DNA of 64,000 nucleotides, taken from the NCBI GenBank assembly GCA_964539805.1, contig CAZIKN010000016.1, positions 1 to 64,000 of the forward strand, in the 5' to 3' direction. Below the pieces are notes generated by a model that was not told where the DNA came from, did not search any database, and saw nothing but the letters and a program-made list of their open reading frames with translations. The translations under genes and the position numbers were made by a program. The DNA comes from M3007 sp964539805. Lineage in GTDB: Bacteria > Bacteroidota > Bacteroidia > Chitinophagales > Saprospiraceae. Below, in pieces: positions 1-9,799 of the stretch. Every line of letters begins with the position of its first letter. Within the stretch, counting starts at the first letter, position 1.

Positions 1-1
1 C

Positions 2-1237
2 ATTTGTTTTAATCTCCTCGCTCTTTTTTACGCTATTGCCACGGTATCTGCGCAACAGCCGCTTCCCCTTATTCGGGCTGGCTCCAAAGACTTGGTGATA
101 AAGGATGGCCCGCACATCCTGCGAGGTGTGATTGTACCGGAGGCAAAACCGGACATCTATTGGGCCGAGATGCCCCGAAAAAAGCAACGCATCAGCATTC
201 ATACGGATCTTGATTCGATTGTTTTGGTTCCGGAATTTGGGAAAAAGTACGATATGATCATCCTGCTTAACGAACGTGACAGCTGTTACCTCAGGGTTTC
301 TACTGAACCCCATTTTACAAAAAGCACTAAATGCGGTACGCCAAATGGGCGGGATACCTTGCCCTTTACGATGCGGAACAAGCGGATTTTTTTAAAAGGT
401 AAAATCAATGGTGTGCCGGATGTATTGATCCAATTCGACCTGGGCGCAGGCGGCTCAGCCATCAATCATCGTTCGGTGAACAAGATTCCCATGAATTTTG
501 ATGCCCAAACCTACCTCGTCAATTCTGATGGGGGCAACAATGTTCGCGCGAGCAGTAAAAACACCCTCGAAATCGGCCCTTTCAAATGGGAAAACGAATA
601 CTTTGTAGAAACCCGGAATATGGAGCGCTGGGAAGATGCCATCGTGGGCAACGCCTTGTTTTTGGACAAATATGTAGAAATTGATTATGATTACCAACGC
701 CTGATCATACATGATACGATGCCCGTGATGGATGCAGGGGCCTTTCAAAAACAGGACATGTTTCTTGACGGGGGCATTCGCCCCTGCATCCAATGTACGA
801 TTGGGGTGAAGGAGAAAAATTATACACACTGGTATCTGTTTGACACCGGAAACTCGGGCAATGCACTGCTCGCACGCGCCGTCACCTCCATACCTGGCAT
901 TTATGACGAAATGACAAAATTAATTGGCATGGGCGATAAAAGGGTGGGCATTTTGCCCGAATTGGTGGTAAGTGGACATTCCTTTGACAACCTCATTGTC
1001 ACCCTTGAAAAACCGACGTCCACTACCCCTGCAAGCGAAATGGGTTTGATCGGCAATGCTATCCTGCACCGATTTAACGTAATCATTGACAACGCGCAGG
1101 GTTTTATTTATTTAAAACCCAATAGTCAGATGAGCAATCCGCTCGAAACCAAACATTCCGTGATGCGGAAGGCGGCTGTCTGGGCTGGAGTGGTAGCATC
1201 ATTGCTGCTATTGGGATATGTGATAAAAAACCGATAA
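2..1237 (+). CDS. Retropepsin-like aspartyl protease domain protein (5' truncated by window)
   Basis: The reading frame is open to the window edge. The first visible residues form a hydrophobic stretch ending in VSAQ, the end of an export signal, so the true start lies upstream and the in-frame TTG at 92 is not the start. Two aspartyl-protease-like lobes are visible: the first with FDLGAGGSA (bases ~436-462), a non-canonical D-L-G, the second with FDTGNSGNA (~839-865), a canonical D-T-G. The C-terminus carries one hydrophobic segment (AAVWAGVVASLLLLGYVI) followed by a short basic tail, suggesting a membrane anchor. Two lobes in one chain resemble pepsin-like or retropepsin-like bacterial proteins. 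The altered first motif leaves catalytic activity uncertain. Substrate is unknown. Confidence 0.7.
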   Translation: MCFNLLALFYAIATVSAQQPLPLIRAGSKDLVIKDGPHILRGVIVPEAKPDIYWAEMPRKKQRISIHTDLDSIVLVPEFGKKYDMIILLNERDSCYLRVSTEPHFTKSTKCGTPNGRDTLPFTMRNKRIFLKGKINGVPDVLIQFDLGAGGSAINHRSVNKIPMNFDAQTYLVNSDGGNNVRASSKNTLEIGPFKWENEYFVETRNMERWEDAIVGNALFLDKYVEIDYDYQRLIIHDTMPVMDAGAFQKQDMFLDGGIRPCIQCTIGVKEKNYTHWYLFDTGNSGNALLARAVTSIPGIYDEMTKLIGMGDKRVGILPELVVSGHSFDNLIVTLEKPTSTTPASEMGLIGNAILHRFNVIIDNAQGFIYLKPNSQMSNPLETKHSVMRKAAVWAGVVASLLLLGYVIKNR

Positions 1238-1385
1238 AAAAACAGGCTCATGTTCCGCCAGCTGCCGTGCGCGGATCTTATGACTTTTCCTTTTTTTCTT
1301 TTGGTCGTTGCCTAATTCAGCACTCACGTTACTTTATGTTGGCACCGTTTTTTGGCTCCTGCGCAGAAAGAGAGGCAAGGCCATA

Positions 1386-1547
1386 AGAGCATGTCTGGGA
1401 TTTTCTGCTTGAGTCAAAAACGAGAGGTTTTTTCAGCATTTTTATCGTTTTTGAAGGAGTGTAGCGGGGCTACACGACTGAAAAAAGGGTGAAAATGCTG
1501 AAAAAAGAGCCGTTTTGGGCCAAGCGGGAAAATTCCAGACATGCTCT
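1386..1547. repeat. 162-bp fold-back (MITE-like) element, full copy 1
   Basis: The ends are inverted copies of AGAGCATGTCTGG. The two halves are long imperfect inverted repeats meeting at a central GTGTAGC/GGCTACAC palindrome, so the whole element can fold into one hairpin. A second copy of the same length and nearly the same sequence lies at 30976-31137, and end fragments occur at 9695, 18359 and 26551. It encodes no protein. It fills most of the 1238-1554 gap, where nothing else is seen. Confidence 0.8.
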
Positions 1548-1554
1548 AAACGGT

Positions 1555-2627
1555 TTAGTTTTTTATAATTTTTTGTGATATTACCCCTGTGCCGCTTGTT
1601 GCACTGATGTAATATACCCCTGTGGGATAGGGGGACAGGTCAATATCCCGGGTTTGGGTGCCTTCTTCCAGCACCAATTGCTGTTGGGCCAACAACTGGC
1701 CATGCGCGGTAAGCAAGGACAGGCTAAGCGGTAAGCGCTCGCGGGTGGTGAACAACAATGTCAGGCCCTGCTGATCAACGGGATTGGCCGAAACATTTTT
1801 CATGTCGAAGTCCGCCATCTGCCCGGGCTTTTCGTATGTTGCCGAAGTAGCTTCCAATTGGTAAGTCACAGTTTTTTCTGTAGGCTGGGTGGATACCTGA
1901 GGCGGAATACCCGGGACTACAGTTTTGGTGGTCAGCGTGGAATACCTGATCTCCATAACAGCGCTGTGAATGCCCGGGACAAACCAACCGTAGTAGTCTT
2001 CCTTCGTGATGTTAAGGTTATATATGCCCTGCCCGAGTGACACGCTGTCTGTACGGGTTTCCTGCGTACGGGTTCTTATGGCATTGGAATACGTGATACC
2101 GGGCATTTTTAGGGTGCCGTAGGCATCATAAGTACTTGTCTTTACACCATTGATATAGCCTGAAAAGCCTGGATAATTAAAAACACCATTGTACTGGTGT
2201 GTGTTAGTCTCCGAAAAGTGCATGGGCGTACGGGCGAGCAAATCAGGCTGGGTCAACACCTCATTAGCCTCATTGAACGCCGCGCCTAAAAACCAGATTT
2301 CATTGCCGGTTTGGTTGAAATAGCCATAGGAGATGACATTGTCTTCAGAGACATATTCCGTTGCCATATTACTGAGTGCAAAGGAGTCAGCATACGGCGT
2401 TGTTGCAGGATCAACGTATTTCAGTTGAAAAGCAGTGGAGGGCTTGGGTATAAGGCCCGTAAAATTCCAGCTTTGGTTGGCTCCGGCACTGCCTTCGCTG
2501 ATGTTGTTGATCTGGGCTGGTTGCAATTTGATGACATCCCCGATTTGGGTGAATACATGTTGTCCAAAACAGGTTGTGCAAGACCAAAAAATGGTGCAAA
2601 AAAGAGAAAAAAAAGTAATTTGTTCAT
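1555..2627 (-). CDS. Secreted protein with type IX secretion C-terminal sorting domain (apparent frameshift near start)
   Basis: The main frame (1555 to ~2600) encodes a ~320-residue exported protein of unknown function whose last ~75 residues match type A T9SS sorting domains: a beta-strand pattern, PTGVYYI near the end and a short basic/hydrophobic tail (SQKIIKN). The main frame has no good start codon. An ATG at 2625-2627 begins a convincing signal peptide (MNKLLFF...) in another frame. One extra T in the 8-T run (plus-strand A run 2607-2614) would join the two into a continuous signal peptide followed by CFGQHVFTQIGDVIKLQP. Either the assembly is one base short, or the gene is broken or switched by slippage. 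Expected cell location is the surface or outside. Confidence 0.65.
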
Positions 2628-2748
2628 ATTGCTTAATTATGAATGGTTGTTATAATTATTATTGAAAATCAGCAGGTTAAAACTCAGGTACCATTGGTTC
2701 ACATCTGATATAGTATTCGGAGCAGATCAGGAGCGGCTCGCTTTTGAA

Positions 2749-3303
2749 TCACCCTTTCACCGGCTGGGGTGCATCTTTAAAATGCGGGTATTTACCGAGT
2801 AGTTTGCCGACTAAAACGATCAGTGGGAAAATGACTTTTTTTACAAAAACGGGCAACTCCGGCAGGTCGTACTCGCTGCTATAGCGGGTAACCAGATAGG
2901 CCCCGTCAAAGGTTTCGGGGCGCTCGCTGCCTGATTTGTTTTGAGCGGCAAACAAGGCTGTCAAAAAATAAACCACCGTGTTGGCCGGGCCGACCCAGCC
3001 AGTGCAGTTGAGGATGTCGTCGTCGGCATTCCAGAAACGATGGGGTATGTTGCGCCTGAACAACACCGTTTCGCCCGGCCCGGCAAATTGCTCGGGGCCT
3101 CCAAGCACCTGATATCCGATTTTACCGCTGACGACGGTAAGCGCTTCGTCTTGCAAAAAATGGGTATGCATAAGTGGGCCACGACCCGGTTGCACCCAAT
3201 TTTCGACGAGGACTTTTTCGCCCTCTGGGCCATTTTCTACACGGATAAAGGTGAGTTTTTCACCGGTGCAACTCTCAATGGTGTGTGGATACTGTATTTG
3301 CAT
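2749..3303 (-). CDS. Cupin-domain protein
   Basis: 184 residues. Residues ~35-95 form a small-barrel cupin with the metal-binding set H46, H48, E53 (motif HTHFLQDE) and H88 (IPHRFW). The glycine turns VVSGKIGYQV and GPGETVLF match cupin_2 proteins. Beyond the barrel is a tail with a hydrophobic stretch (VFVKKVIFPLIVLVGKLLGKY, ~150-170) that could lie on or in a membrane. No signal peptide is present. It stands alone between a T9SS protein and a divergent sensor gene. The substrate cannot be read from the sequence; cupins of this size include sugar isomerases, dioxygenases and binding proteins. Confidence 0.7.
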   Translation of the reverse strand: MQIQYPHTIESCTGEKLTFIRVENGPEGEKVLVENWVQPGRGPLMHTHFLQDEALTVVSGKIGYQVLGGPEQFAGPGETVLFRRNIPHRFWNADDDILNCTGWVGPANTVVYFLTALFAAQNKSGSERPETFDGAYLVTRYSSEYDLPELPVFVKKVIFPLIVLVGKLLGKYPHFKDAPQPVKG

Positions 3304-3686
3304 GAAATTGATAATTTAAAGATGGTTGATTTTTTTTGCAAAAGTGGGCGGCACGGCAAAAGCGCACAACCCGATACGGGCGAATTGGGTGGGCATTGGC
3401 CTGAACTGTTGTTTTGACGTCATGAGCTGGGCCACAACCTTGTTTGTTGTTTGGGATTTGGGAAATTGTCGCCCGGATGAGTTTCAATTCTTTTGCCAAG
3501 GGACACAAAGGTTCCTGACAGATAAAAAAACCGAAATCCGGTTGGTAAAAAGTGCGGATGAAGTATCGCTTTGACAGCCGTTCGCTCAGGCGCTTTTGCC
3601 TGTTATGTCCGAATGAACTGCTAAAATGGCGGTATGAACTGTTGTATTTTCAGCTGTATCATGCGGTGAAATGGGCGGTGTAAGCG

Positions 3687-3694
3687 TATTTTTG
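3687..3694 (+). promoter_or_regulatory. Bacteroidota -7 box upstream of the sensor gene
   Basis: TATTTTTG matches TAnnTTTG exactly, 19 nt before the ATG at 3714. No clear -33 TTG lies at the right distance. Apart from this box the 410-bp gap 3304-3713 shows no gene, repeat or RNA that I can recognise. Confidence 0.35.
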
Positions 3695-3713
3695 CAGATA
3701 CAAATTCATTTTT

Positions 3714-6700
3714 ATGTTGAGGTATTTAGGGATAATCTTGTTGCTGAGCGTTTATTGGAACCTGTATGGTCAAGAACAAAAGCAATTCGTGTTTACCCAC
3801 TACGAATCGCGCACGGGCTTGCCATCCAATCTGATCTACAGCATAGTTCAGGACAAAAAAGGGTATCTTTGGTTGGGCTCTCAGGATGGCCTGATCAGTT
3901 ATGACGGCATCAGGTTCAAGTCCTTTCGGATCAAGCCCGATGACATGCCTTCCCTTGCGATGCGTTCCATCCATCAGACCATGTTTGACTATAAGGACCG
4001 ACTTTGGATTGCGGGCGGCCAGCACAAGATAGGTATGTTTGATACAGAGCAGCACAAATTCAGGGAGGCCAGGCTCCAACTCCGTGATTCCACCTTGAAA
4101 AATGCCCCAAAAGGGTTGATTAAGGGTGTAGATGACGCGGTTTTGCTTGGGGTTGGAGGGCGTGAACTATTGGTTTGGGATGAAAAAGAAAATATCTTCA
4201 AACCATCAGATGATTATTTCCCAACTCAACCCGGGTGGACCATCCGTTTGTTTGGCGTGATCCCCCATACGCGCAAATTCTGGGCAGTGGTCAATAACCA
4301 GATCATGGTGTACAACAGGGACAGCAAAAACTTTAGTACCGTTGAAAACAATGTTGAACATGAACTGATGGTAGAAAAATTAGGACATATCCCTCAGCTC
4401 AACGGCCTTCATTTTGACCAAAAAAACAGGTTGTGGGTGACTGCCTGGCTCCATGATTCTCCAAGGGTATATTGTTTGAATTTGCAGACCGGCGAGTTTG
4501 AACTGGCGGGTCTGAACTTTTTGCCAGAGCTCAAAACCTATCACGAAGTTCACGGTTTTTTGGAACAACGCGATGGCACCATTTGGATCAATGGCTTGGG
4601 CGTATTTGCTTTTTATGACGAGTCGAAAAAGCGCTTTCAACATATATTTTCCGGAACCAAGCCTTATGAAGAGATCAACTATGACATTACGCTCGCCCTT
4701 TTTGAGGATAGGGAACAAAACATTTGGGTAGCTACCGATGGCGCGGGGTTGTACCGCTTCAACCCGAAACAAAACATTTTTTCCAATGTCTATATGCGCA
4801 GAAAAGTGGATGACCGCAACATCAGTGGCAGTCCACAATCCTTTTTTATGGATACGGACAGCAGCATGTTGGTGGGTGTTTGGGGCGACGGGGTTTACCG
4901 CTTCAATCTTGATATGAAGCGTATTCCCATCCATATCAAGGGCTTGCCGGAGGATAATGGCATCTCGGTCTGGGATATGTGCCATGACCGCGATGGGGTG
5001 CATGCCTGGTTTGCGACCCAGATGGGCATATTCAAACTCAACAAAATAAAGCGCTCGGGGGAATTGTTGTTACCCTCCATTTTTCAAAACCGGACCGTGC
5101 GTCAGGTAGAAACCGATGCCCTGGGCAACCTGTGGTTCGGCACTCAAGGATTGGGGCTGATCAAGTGGGATACCCAAAAAGGCAAAGATGATTTTGAAAA
5201 GGGCCTTTATGCCATCAAAGAAGTCCGAATAAAAAACCCTGTCAATAAAATCATTGTTGATTCCAAAGGATGGGTCTGGGTGAGCAGTGAGCAGGCAGGT
5301 ATCTATGTTTTGGATGCTTCTACGGACAACATCATCTATCACTTCAGGGAAAATACCACAGGCTTTGAACATTTGCCCCTGATGGCCAGCTGCGGACTGC
5401 TGGAATACAACGACAGCCTGATGATTATGACAACCAACGCCCACGTGTTGTGCTTTAACCGAAAACAGCTTAAAACAACACTACTTTACGGGCCTGAAGA
5501 AATATCGGGCTTTATTGCGGCATTAGAGAAGGACAATCATGGCAATGTTTGGATGGGCACCACCAGTTCCCTGTATCGTTTTCAGCCAGGCAAAAAAGGC
5601 ATGTGGGCGATGGACCGAAGGGATGGTATATTCAACGATTATTTTGTGCTGAGCGCCTCCTTTTTGATGCCTGACGGGCGCTTGGCATTCGGTGTCGGCG
5701 AGCATTTTATCGTTTTTGACCCTGCTAAAATCAAACGCAACAGCCAACTGCCCTCCGTAAACATCACGGATGTAAGGGTGAATAACCAGCGCTACCCGCT
5801 TGCGCTGCTGTCACAAGCCACAAAGACCGTATTGAGGCACGAACAAAATGCGCTCTCCATTGACCTTGCCACACTTGTGTTTAATGTGCGCTGTACCATA
5901 CAGTATCGGCTGGAGGGCATTGATAAAAACTGGGTAAATGCGGATGACAAGGGGCAGGCCAACTATGCCTTTCTGCCACCGGGCACTTATCGCTTTTATA
6001 CCCGAACGGCTGATGCCGACATGAACTTTTCGGAGGAACAGCTTCACTTTACCCTCCAAATTTTGCCGCCATTTTATCAGGCCTGGTGGTTTTACAGCCT
6101 TTTGGCGTTGGCAGCGGGCGGTCTTTTGTTTTGGTTGGATCACGAAAGAAAAAAAAGAGAAAAAGCTGTTGAGCAGATCCGCAATGATATATCCAACGAT
6201 CTGCATAATGAAGTCCACACTGCCCTGCAAAACATCAATGTGTTAAGTGAAATGGCCAATATCAAGGCAGAAAGCGACCCACAGAAAGCGAAGGAATTTA
6301 TCACTCAAATCCATAGAAAAAGTTATCAAATGATAGAAGCCATGGAAGATATGCTGTGGAGCATAACTCCTGAAAACGACAGTGTGCACAAGATGGCAGA
6401 TCGCATGAAGGAAGTCATAGCCTCACTGAACACCACGCGCCAATCCAAAATAGCCTTACAGGTTGATGACATGATCACAGGCCTCAAGCTAAACATGAAA
6501 CAGCGGTATGAAGCCTTTGTTATTTTCAAAAAAGGGCTGCAAAAAATAGCCCAGGCTTGCCCGGAGGAGTTCAACATACACATTGGTGCCGTTAATGGCA
6601 CACTGAGTTATACCATTGATTTGCCCAAGTCGCAACAGATACTAATATCGCTCAGGCGTGATGATTTTTTTCAGCAGGGATCTGCTGTGAAGTGGCAATT

Positions 6701-6725
6701 GGTCACTTCCCCATCCACGTCTTAA
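3714..6725 (+). CDS. Two-component propeller sensor with degenerate histidine-kinase domain
   Basis: 1003 residues. A signal peptide is followed by two-component regulator propeller repeats (~25-670; repeated IVQDKKGYLWLGSQDGL-type units such as DKKGYLWLG, DREQNIWVAT, DALGNLWFGT and DNHGNVWMGT). A Y_Y_Y domain (~680-790) ends in FLPPGTYRFYTRTAD, then a single membrane helix (~791-809), a coiled region and a dimerisation domain with DLHNEVHTALQ, candidate phospho-His ~831. The ATPase domain should follow, but the N-box is altered (IFKKGLQKIAQAC in place of a family-typical IFKEAxNNxxKHS) and no D-x-G-x-G box is present, so catalysis is doubtful. The 3' end overlaps the convergent LytTR gene by 23 bp. 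Such propellers usually sense periplasmic saccharides or other ligands; the signal here is unknown. Confidence 0.8.
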   Translation: MLRYLGIILLLSVYWNLYGQEQKQFVFTHYESRTGLPSNLIYSIVQDKKGYLWLGSQDGLISYDGIRFKSFRIKPDDMPSLAMRSIHQTMFDYKDRLWIAGGQHKIGMFDTEQHKFREARLQLRDSTLKNAPKGLIKGVDDAVLLGVGGRELLVWDEKENIFKPSDDYFPTQPGWTIRLFGVIPHTRKFWAVVNNQIMVYNRDSKNFSTVENNVEHELMVEKLGHIPQLNGLHFDQKNRLWVTAWLHDSPRVYCLNLQTGEFELAGLNFLPELKTYHEVHGFLEQRDGTIWINGLGVFAFYDESKKRFQHIFSGTKPYEEINYDITLALFEDREQNIWVATDGAGLYRFNPKQNIFSNVYMRRKVDDRNISGSPQSFFMDTDSSMLVGVWGDGVYRFNLDMKRIPIHIKGLPEDNGISVWDMCHDRDGVHAWFATQMGIFKLNKIKRSGELLLPSIFQNRTVRQVETDALGNLWFGTQGLGLIKWDTQKGKDDFEKGLYAIKEVRIKNPVNKIIVDSKGWVWVSSEQAGIYVLDASTDNIIYHFRENTTGFEHLPLMASCGLLEYNDSLMIMTTNAHVLCFNRKQLKTTLLYGPEEISGFIAALEKDNHGNVWMGTTSSLYRFQPGKKGMWAMDRRDGIFNDYFVLSASFLMPDGRLAFGVGEHFIVFDPAKIKRNSQLPSVNITDVRVNNQRYPLALLSQATKTVLRHEQNALSIDLATLVFNVRCTIQYRLEGIDKNWVNADDKGQANYAFLPPGTYRFYTRTADADMNFSEEQLHFTLQILPPFYQAWWFYSLLALAAGGLLFWLDHERKKREKAVEQIRNDISNDLHNEVHTALQNINVLSEMANIKAESDPQKAKEFITQIHRKSYQMIEAMEDMLWSITPENDSVHKMADRMKEVIASLNTTRQSKIALQVDDMITGLKLNMKQRYEAFVIFKKGLQKIAQACPEEFNIHIGAVNGTLSYTIDLPKSQQILISLRRDDFFQQGSAVKWQLVTSPSTS

Positions 6726-7467
6726 AATCTGCTACCTTTTCCCTGCTTACCAAGGCCTCTTTGTCATTTTGCGGCCTCAGGTTAAGGATAAGGCGGTTAC
6801 CAAAATAATCATCAATTTTCTCCACACAGGCAATGGAAATCAGGAAAGAGCGGCTGATCCTGAAAAAGGCTCTGGGATCAAGCATCTCCTCCAATTCATC
6901 AAGGGTATAATCTATGATGATGCGACGGTTGTCCCTGGTCTTGAAAAAATTGACCCTTCCATCACTGTAAAAGTAGGCAATGTCATCCACCTCAAGGCTA
7001 AGGAGCTTTTGAGCGTGCTTTACCAAAAATCGCTTGCGGTATTCCTTGGATTGCAGCTTTTGGCTTAATGCCTCTACAAGGTTGTCAATATTCACATCGG
7101 ATTTGGCCTTGCTCTGGGTTTTGGCAAATTTGTCCAATGCTGCCTGCATTTCCTCTTTTTGAATGGGCTTGAGCAGGTAATCCACACTGTTTACTTTAAA
7201 AGCCTTCAGCGCAAATTCGTCATAAGATGTGGTGAAAATAACGGGACTTAGTACCTCTGTGCAGTTGAATATCTCAAAACTTTGCCCATCGGCGAGCTCT
7301 ATGTCCATAAGAATCAGGTCAGGTGTGGGGTTATTTTCCAACCATGCCACACTGCTTTCAATGCTGTCCGTTACCCCTACAACCTGGATGGGAATTTCCA
7401 TGCTGGCCAATATTTTTTCCAGCTTCCTGACGGCCAATTCTTCGTCTTCAATAATGAGTACTTTCAT
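6703..7467 (-). CDS. LytTR-family response regulator
   Basis: 254 residues. Receiver domain 1-120: acidic pocket E7/D8, phospho-acceptor D55 in LILMDIELADG, T79/T80 and K100 in DYLLKPIQ. A linker is followed by a LytTR DNA-binding domain (~150-254; FLVKHAQKLLSLEVDDIAYF, then RISRSFLISI and FGNRLILNL). It sits 7 bp downstream of a LytS-type kinase gene, itself overlapping a second kinase gene, so the three are one operon and the probable phospho-donors are encoded next door. The 3' end overlaps the convergent propeller sensor gene, which links that protein to the same circuit by position only. Confidence 0.93.
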   Translation of the reverse strand: MKVLIIEDEELAVRKLEKILASMEIPIQVVGVTDSIESSVAWLENNPTPDLILMDIELADGQSFEIFNCTEVLSPVIFTTSYDEFALKAFKVNSVDYLLKPIQKEEMQAALDKFAKTQSKAKSDVNIDNLVEALSQKLQSKEYRKRFLVKHAQKLLSLEVDDIAYFYSDGRVNFFKTRDNRRIIIDYTLDELEEMLDPRAFFRISRSFLISIACVEKIDDYFGNRLILNLRPQNDKEALVSREKVADFKTWMGK

Positions 7468-7474
7468 GTTTGTG

Positions 7475-8518
7475 TTAATTTAGTGGTTTCCAGATCAAGG
7501 GCAGCACCACGGTGTAGTTTTTTTCATCTTCCATCACCTGGAACCCCGGTTGACGCAACAATGCATATTTTGATTTTATGTTCTCCAGGCCTACTTTGTT
7601 GCTGTGTACCATAATGGTGCGGCGTTGCAGGTTGTTATTGACCACCAACTTGTTGCCTGCCGTAGTGAAAATATCTATCACCAAGGGCTGGTTTTTGGAC
7701 AAGCTGTTGTGCTTTACGGCATTTTCAACCAGCAATTGCAATGAAAGCGAGGGCAACAGATAAGGCTCGTACTGCTTTTCTATCTGAAGGTTCATTTTTA
7801 CCGCATCTCCATGTCTGGTTCGCAACAACTGGAAGTAGGATTCTATAAACTTGATTTCATTTCCAAGCGTACTGACGCCGTCTTCGTTGCTGCGAAGCAG
7901 GTAACGGTACACCTTGCTCAACTCATTCAAAAACAGCTCTGCCTGTTTTTTGTCCACACTGATCAGGGAGGACAGGGTATTGAAACAGTTGAACAGAAAA
8001 TGAGGATTGATCTGGTTTTTTAAACTGTCTAATTCCTGGTACACCGATAATTCCGTGAGCATTTCCTGCTCTTGCCTTTTTTCCTTGTATTTGTTAAAAA
8101 TATATTCAGCTTCCTGCAAGGGGAAAAAGACAAGGTTGACCGAAACGCCAATAACCAGTGCCTCCAACGCATGCATGCTTTGCCAATGATAGCCCAGGAT
8201 GTGGAAATAATCATACACGAACAAGATCATAATGATGCTCGGGGGCATCACAAAAAGCATAGCCCCTATTTTTCGGATGATCCGCTGACGACTTTGTTCG
8301 AGGCTGGGATATTTCCTTTCCGACCCGTCATTCCACCATTCGTGCAGATACCAGGACAGCGCGCCAAGTACAAAAATAACAGGTGCGGAAAACAACCAAA
8401 TCTTGCCATCTGTCCATACGCGCCCCCGGAACAGGATCAAATTAAGCCCCAGCTCAATGAGTGGCATGGAGCATAAAAAGCCGTATATTTTTAAGCGTGA
8501 TGGTACAAATATATTCAC
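7475..8518 (-). CDS. LytS/YehU-type membrane histidine kinase
   Basis: 347 residues. Four predicted membrane helices (~11-30, 42-58, 84-103, 118-134) are followed by a coiled region and a His_kinase (LytS-type) domain: phospho-acceptor H173 in NQINPHFLFN, N-box LLVENAVKHN, and the Bacteroidota variant of the ATP site with VVNNNLQRRT and GLENIKSKYALL. All motifs usual in this family are retained, so it is the best candidate for the active kinase of the module. The gene start overlaps the stop of the upstream kinase gene by 4 nt (ATGA), indicating translational coupling. The response regulator follows 7 bp downstream. Confidence 0.9.
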   Translation of the reverse strand: MNIFVPSRLKIYGFLCSMPLIELGLNLILFRGRVWTDGKIWLFSAPVIFVLGALSWYLHEWWNDGSERKYPSLEQSRQRIIRKIGAMLFVMPPSIIMILFVYDYFHILGYHWQSMHALEALVIGVSVNLVFFPLQEAEYIFNKYKEKRQEQEMLTELSVYQELDSLKNQINPHFLFNCFNTLSSLISVDKKQAELFLNELSKVYRYLLRSNEDGVSTLGNEIKFIESYFQLLRTRHGDAVKMNLQIEKQYEPYLLPSLSLQLLVENAVKHNSLSKNQPLVIDIFTTAGNKLVVNNNLQRRTIMVHSNKVGLENIKSKYALLRQPGFQVMEDEKNYTVVLPLIWKPLN

Positions 8519-9591
8519 AGTGGGGTGGCAATTTTTTCGGCAACGAGTGGTATGTGGATATAGCGGAACAGCGCGTTGGAGTCTTCTATCACAATAGGGT
8601 TTTTCAACATCCGGTATTTGGAAACAAGGTGATCCAAACTGGCTTCAACATCTTGTGACCCACTGATCGTCTTGCGCTGCACATTATTCCGAATGGTCAG
8701 CATGTCCTTTTGGCTCATATACACCTCAATGTGCAGGGGCTGTGACCTGCTGACAATATTCTGGGTGAAGGCATTTTCAATGACGGTTTGCAGGCTCAAG
8801 GGGGCTATCATCTGTTTTTGTACGGACGCTGGTATGTTGACCTCTACCATTAGGGCATCTCCAAAACGGGCGTTCAACAAATGCATGTAGGATTTAACAA
8901 AATTCAGTTCCGTGCCCAGCTCAACCCATTGTTTGTCGTCTCGAAGCATGTAGCGGTACACCTTGCTCATTTCATCCAAAAACTTTTCTGCCCTGTCCTC
9001 ATCCTCCTGAATCAAACTTGACAATGAATTGAGACTATTAAACAAAAAATGAGGGTTTACCTGGCTTCTCAACCCATCTAAGTGGCTTTTTTTATATGCC
9101 TGGTTTAGTTTCTCCGTTTCAGCCCAACTGGTTTCCCAACTTTGGTATATGGCAATACCTTCCATCAGAAAGGTCAAAAAGATATTGCCTATGCCCATGG
9201 CAAAATAGGTCCAGGCAAAGCGGGTTTCATTCAGTTGATAATGAAAAAACGGGATAAACTCATATAGTAGGTGCAAACCGTACAGTACCAGGCCGCTCAT
9301 CAGCAAAAACGTGACAATACTGATGGCCAAGCGAATGGGGATGTGCTTGTCCTTTGGAAAACGCCCCCTTAAACTTAGCGCGATCCAGCCGCACAAACCA
9401 AAATAAATACCAAATATCACCATAGCAATGAGGGTAGCCGCTATAAAACACTGCCCATCAGTGACGTACTGCTTGCCCAAAATAATGCTGTTGGCCAATA
9501 AGCTGCCAAGCGGCAGTATGACCATCATGATCTTTTGATCCATTCCATTATATTGTGGCATCAACATGCCAGCAAAGTTAATCAAAAGCAC
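8515..9591 (-). CDS. LytS-type membrane histidine kinase with degenerate ATP-binding motifs
   Basis: 358 residues from a GTG with a GGAG upstream; an ATG nine codons in (9567) is an equally good start. Four to five membrane helices in residues 1-145 are followed by a LytS-type domain with H181 in SQVNPHFLFN. The N-box reads VIENAFTQN instead of VENAxKH, and the GLxNI segment is replaced by ASLDHLVSKY, although the IRNNVQRKT stretch is kept. It resembles its neighbour over the DHp region (both have HFLFNxxNxLSSLI and SKVYRYxLR), suggesting an old duplication. It probably works as a heterodimer partner or a regulatory pseudokinase. Confidence 0.85.
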   Translation of the reverse strand: MLLINFAGMLMPQYNGMDQKIMMVILPLGSLLANSIILGKQYVTDGQCFIAATLIAMVIFGIYFGLCGWIALSLRGRFPKDKHIPIRLAISIVTFLLMSGLVLYGLHLLYEFIPFFHYQLNETRFAWTYFAMGIGNIFLTFLMEGIAIYQSWETSWAETEKLNQAYKKSHLDGLRSQVNPHFLFNSLNSLSSLIQEDEDRAEKFLDEMSKVYRYMLRDDKQWVELGTELNFVKSYMHLLNARFGDALMVEVNIPASVQKQMIAPLSLQTVIENAFTQNIVSRSQPLHIEVYMSQKDMLTIRNNVQRKTISGSQDVEASLDHLVSKYRMLKNPIVIEDSNALFRYIHIPLVAEKIATPL

Positions 9592-9694
9592 AAGTCTCCA
9601 AACAGCCTTTGGTTTTGAATTGTCAATTATTCAGCTGAATTGGTGTTTTTTATGTTTTGATTGTCTTCTGAAAAATGAAGGGGCGCGCCCTCGC

Positions 9695-9711
9695 ATTCCC
9701 AGACATGCTCT
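9695..9711. repeat. Solo end of the 162-bp fold-back element
   Basis: The 17 bases match the right terminal inverted repeat of the elements at 1386 and 30976 (CCCAGACATGCTCT). The rest of the element is absent. Confidence 0.5.
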
Positions 9712-9799
9712 GAAGGTTTTGTCCCTGCCAATAATGGCCAAGGAGCGATAAAATAATAACAATTCATCCGCAATTTCCCACAATTCATCACTTCTCCAC

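Noticed and set aside
455..829. Long open frame opposite the aspartyl-protease-like gene
   Set aside because: It mirrors a real gene with matching codon structure on the other strand and has no signal, motif or promoter.
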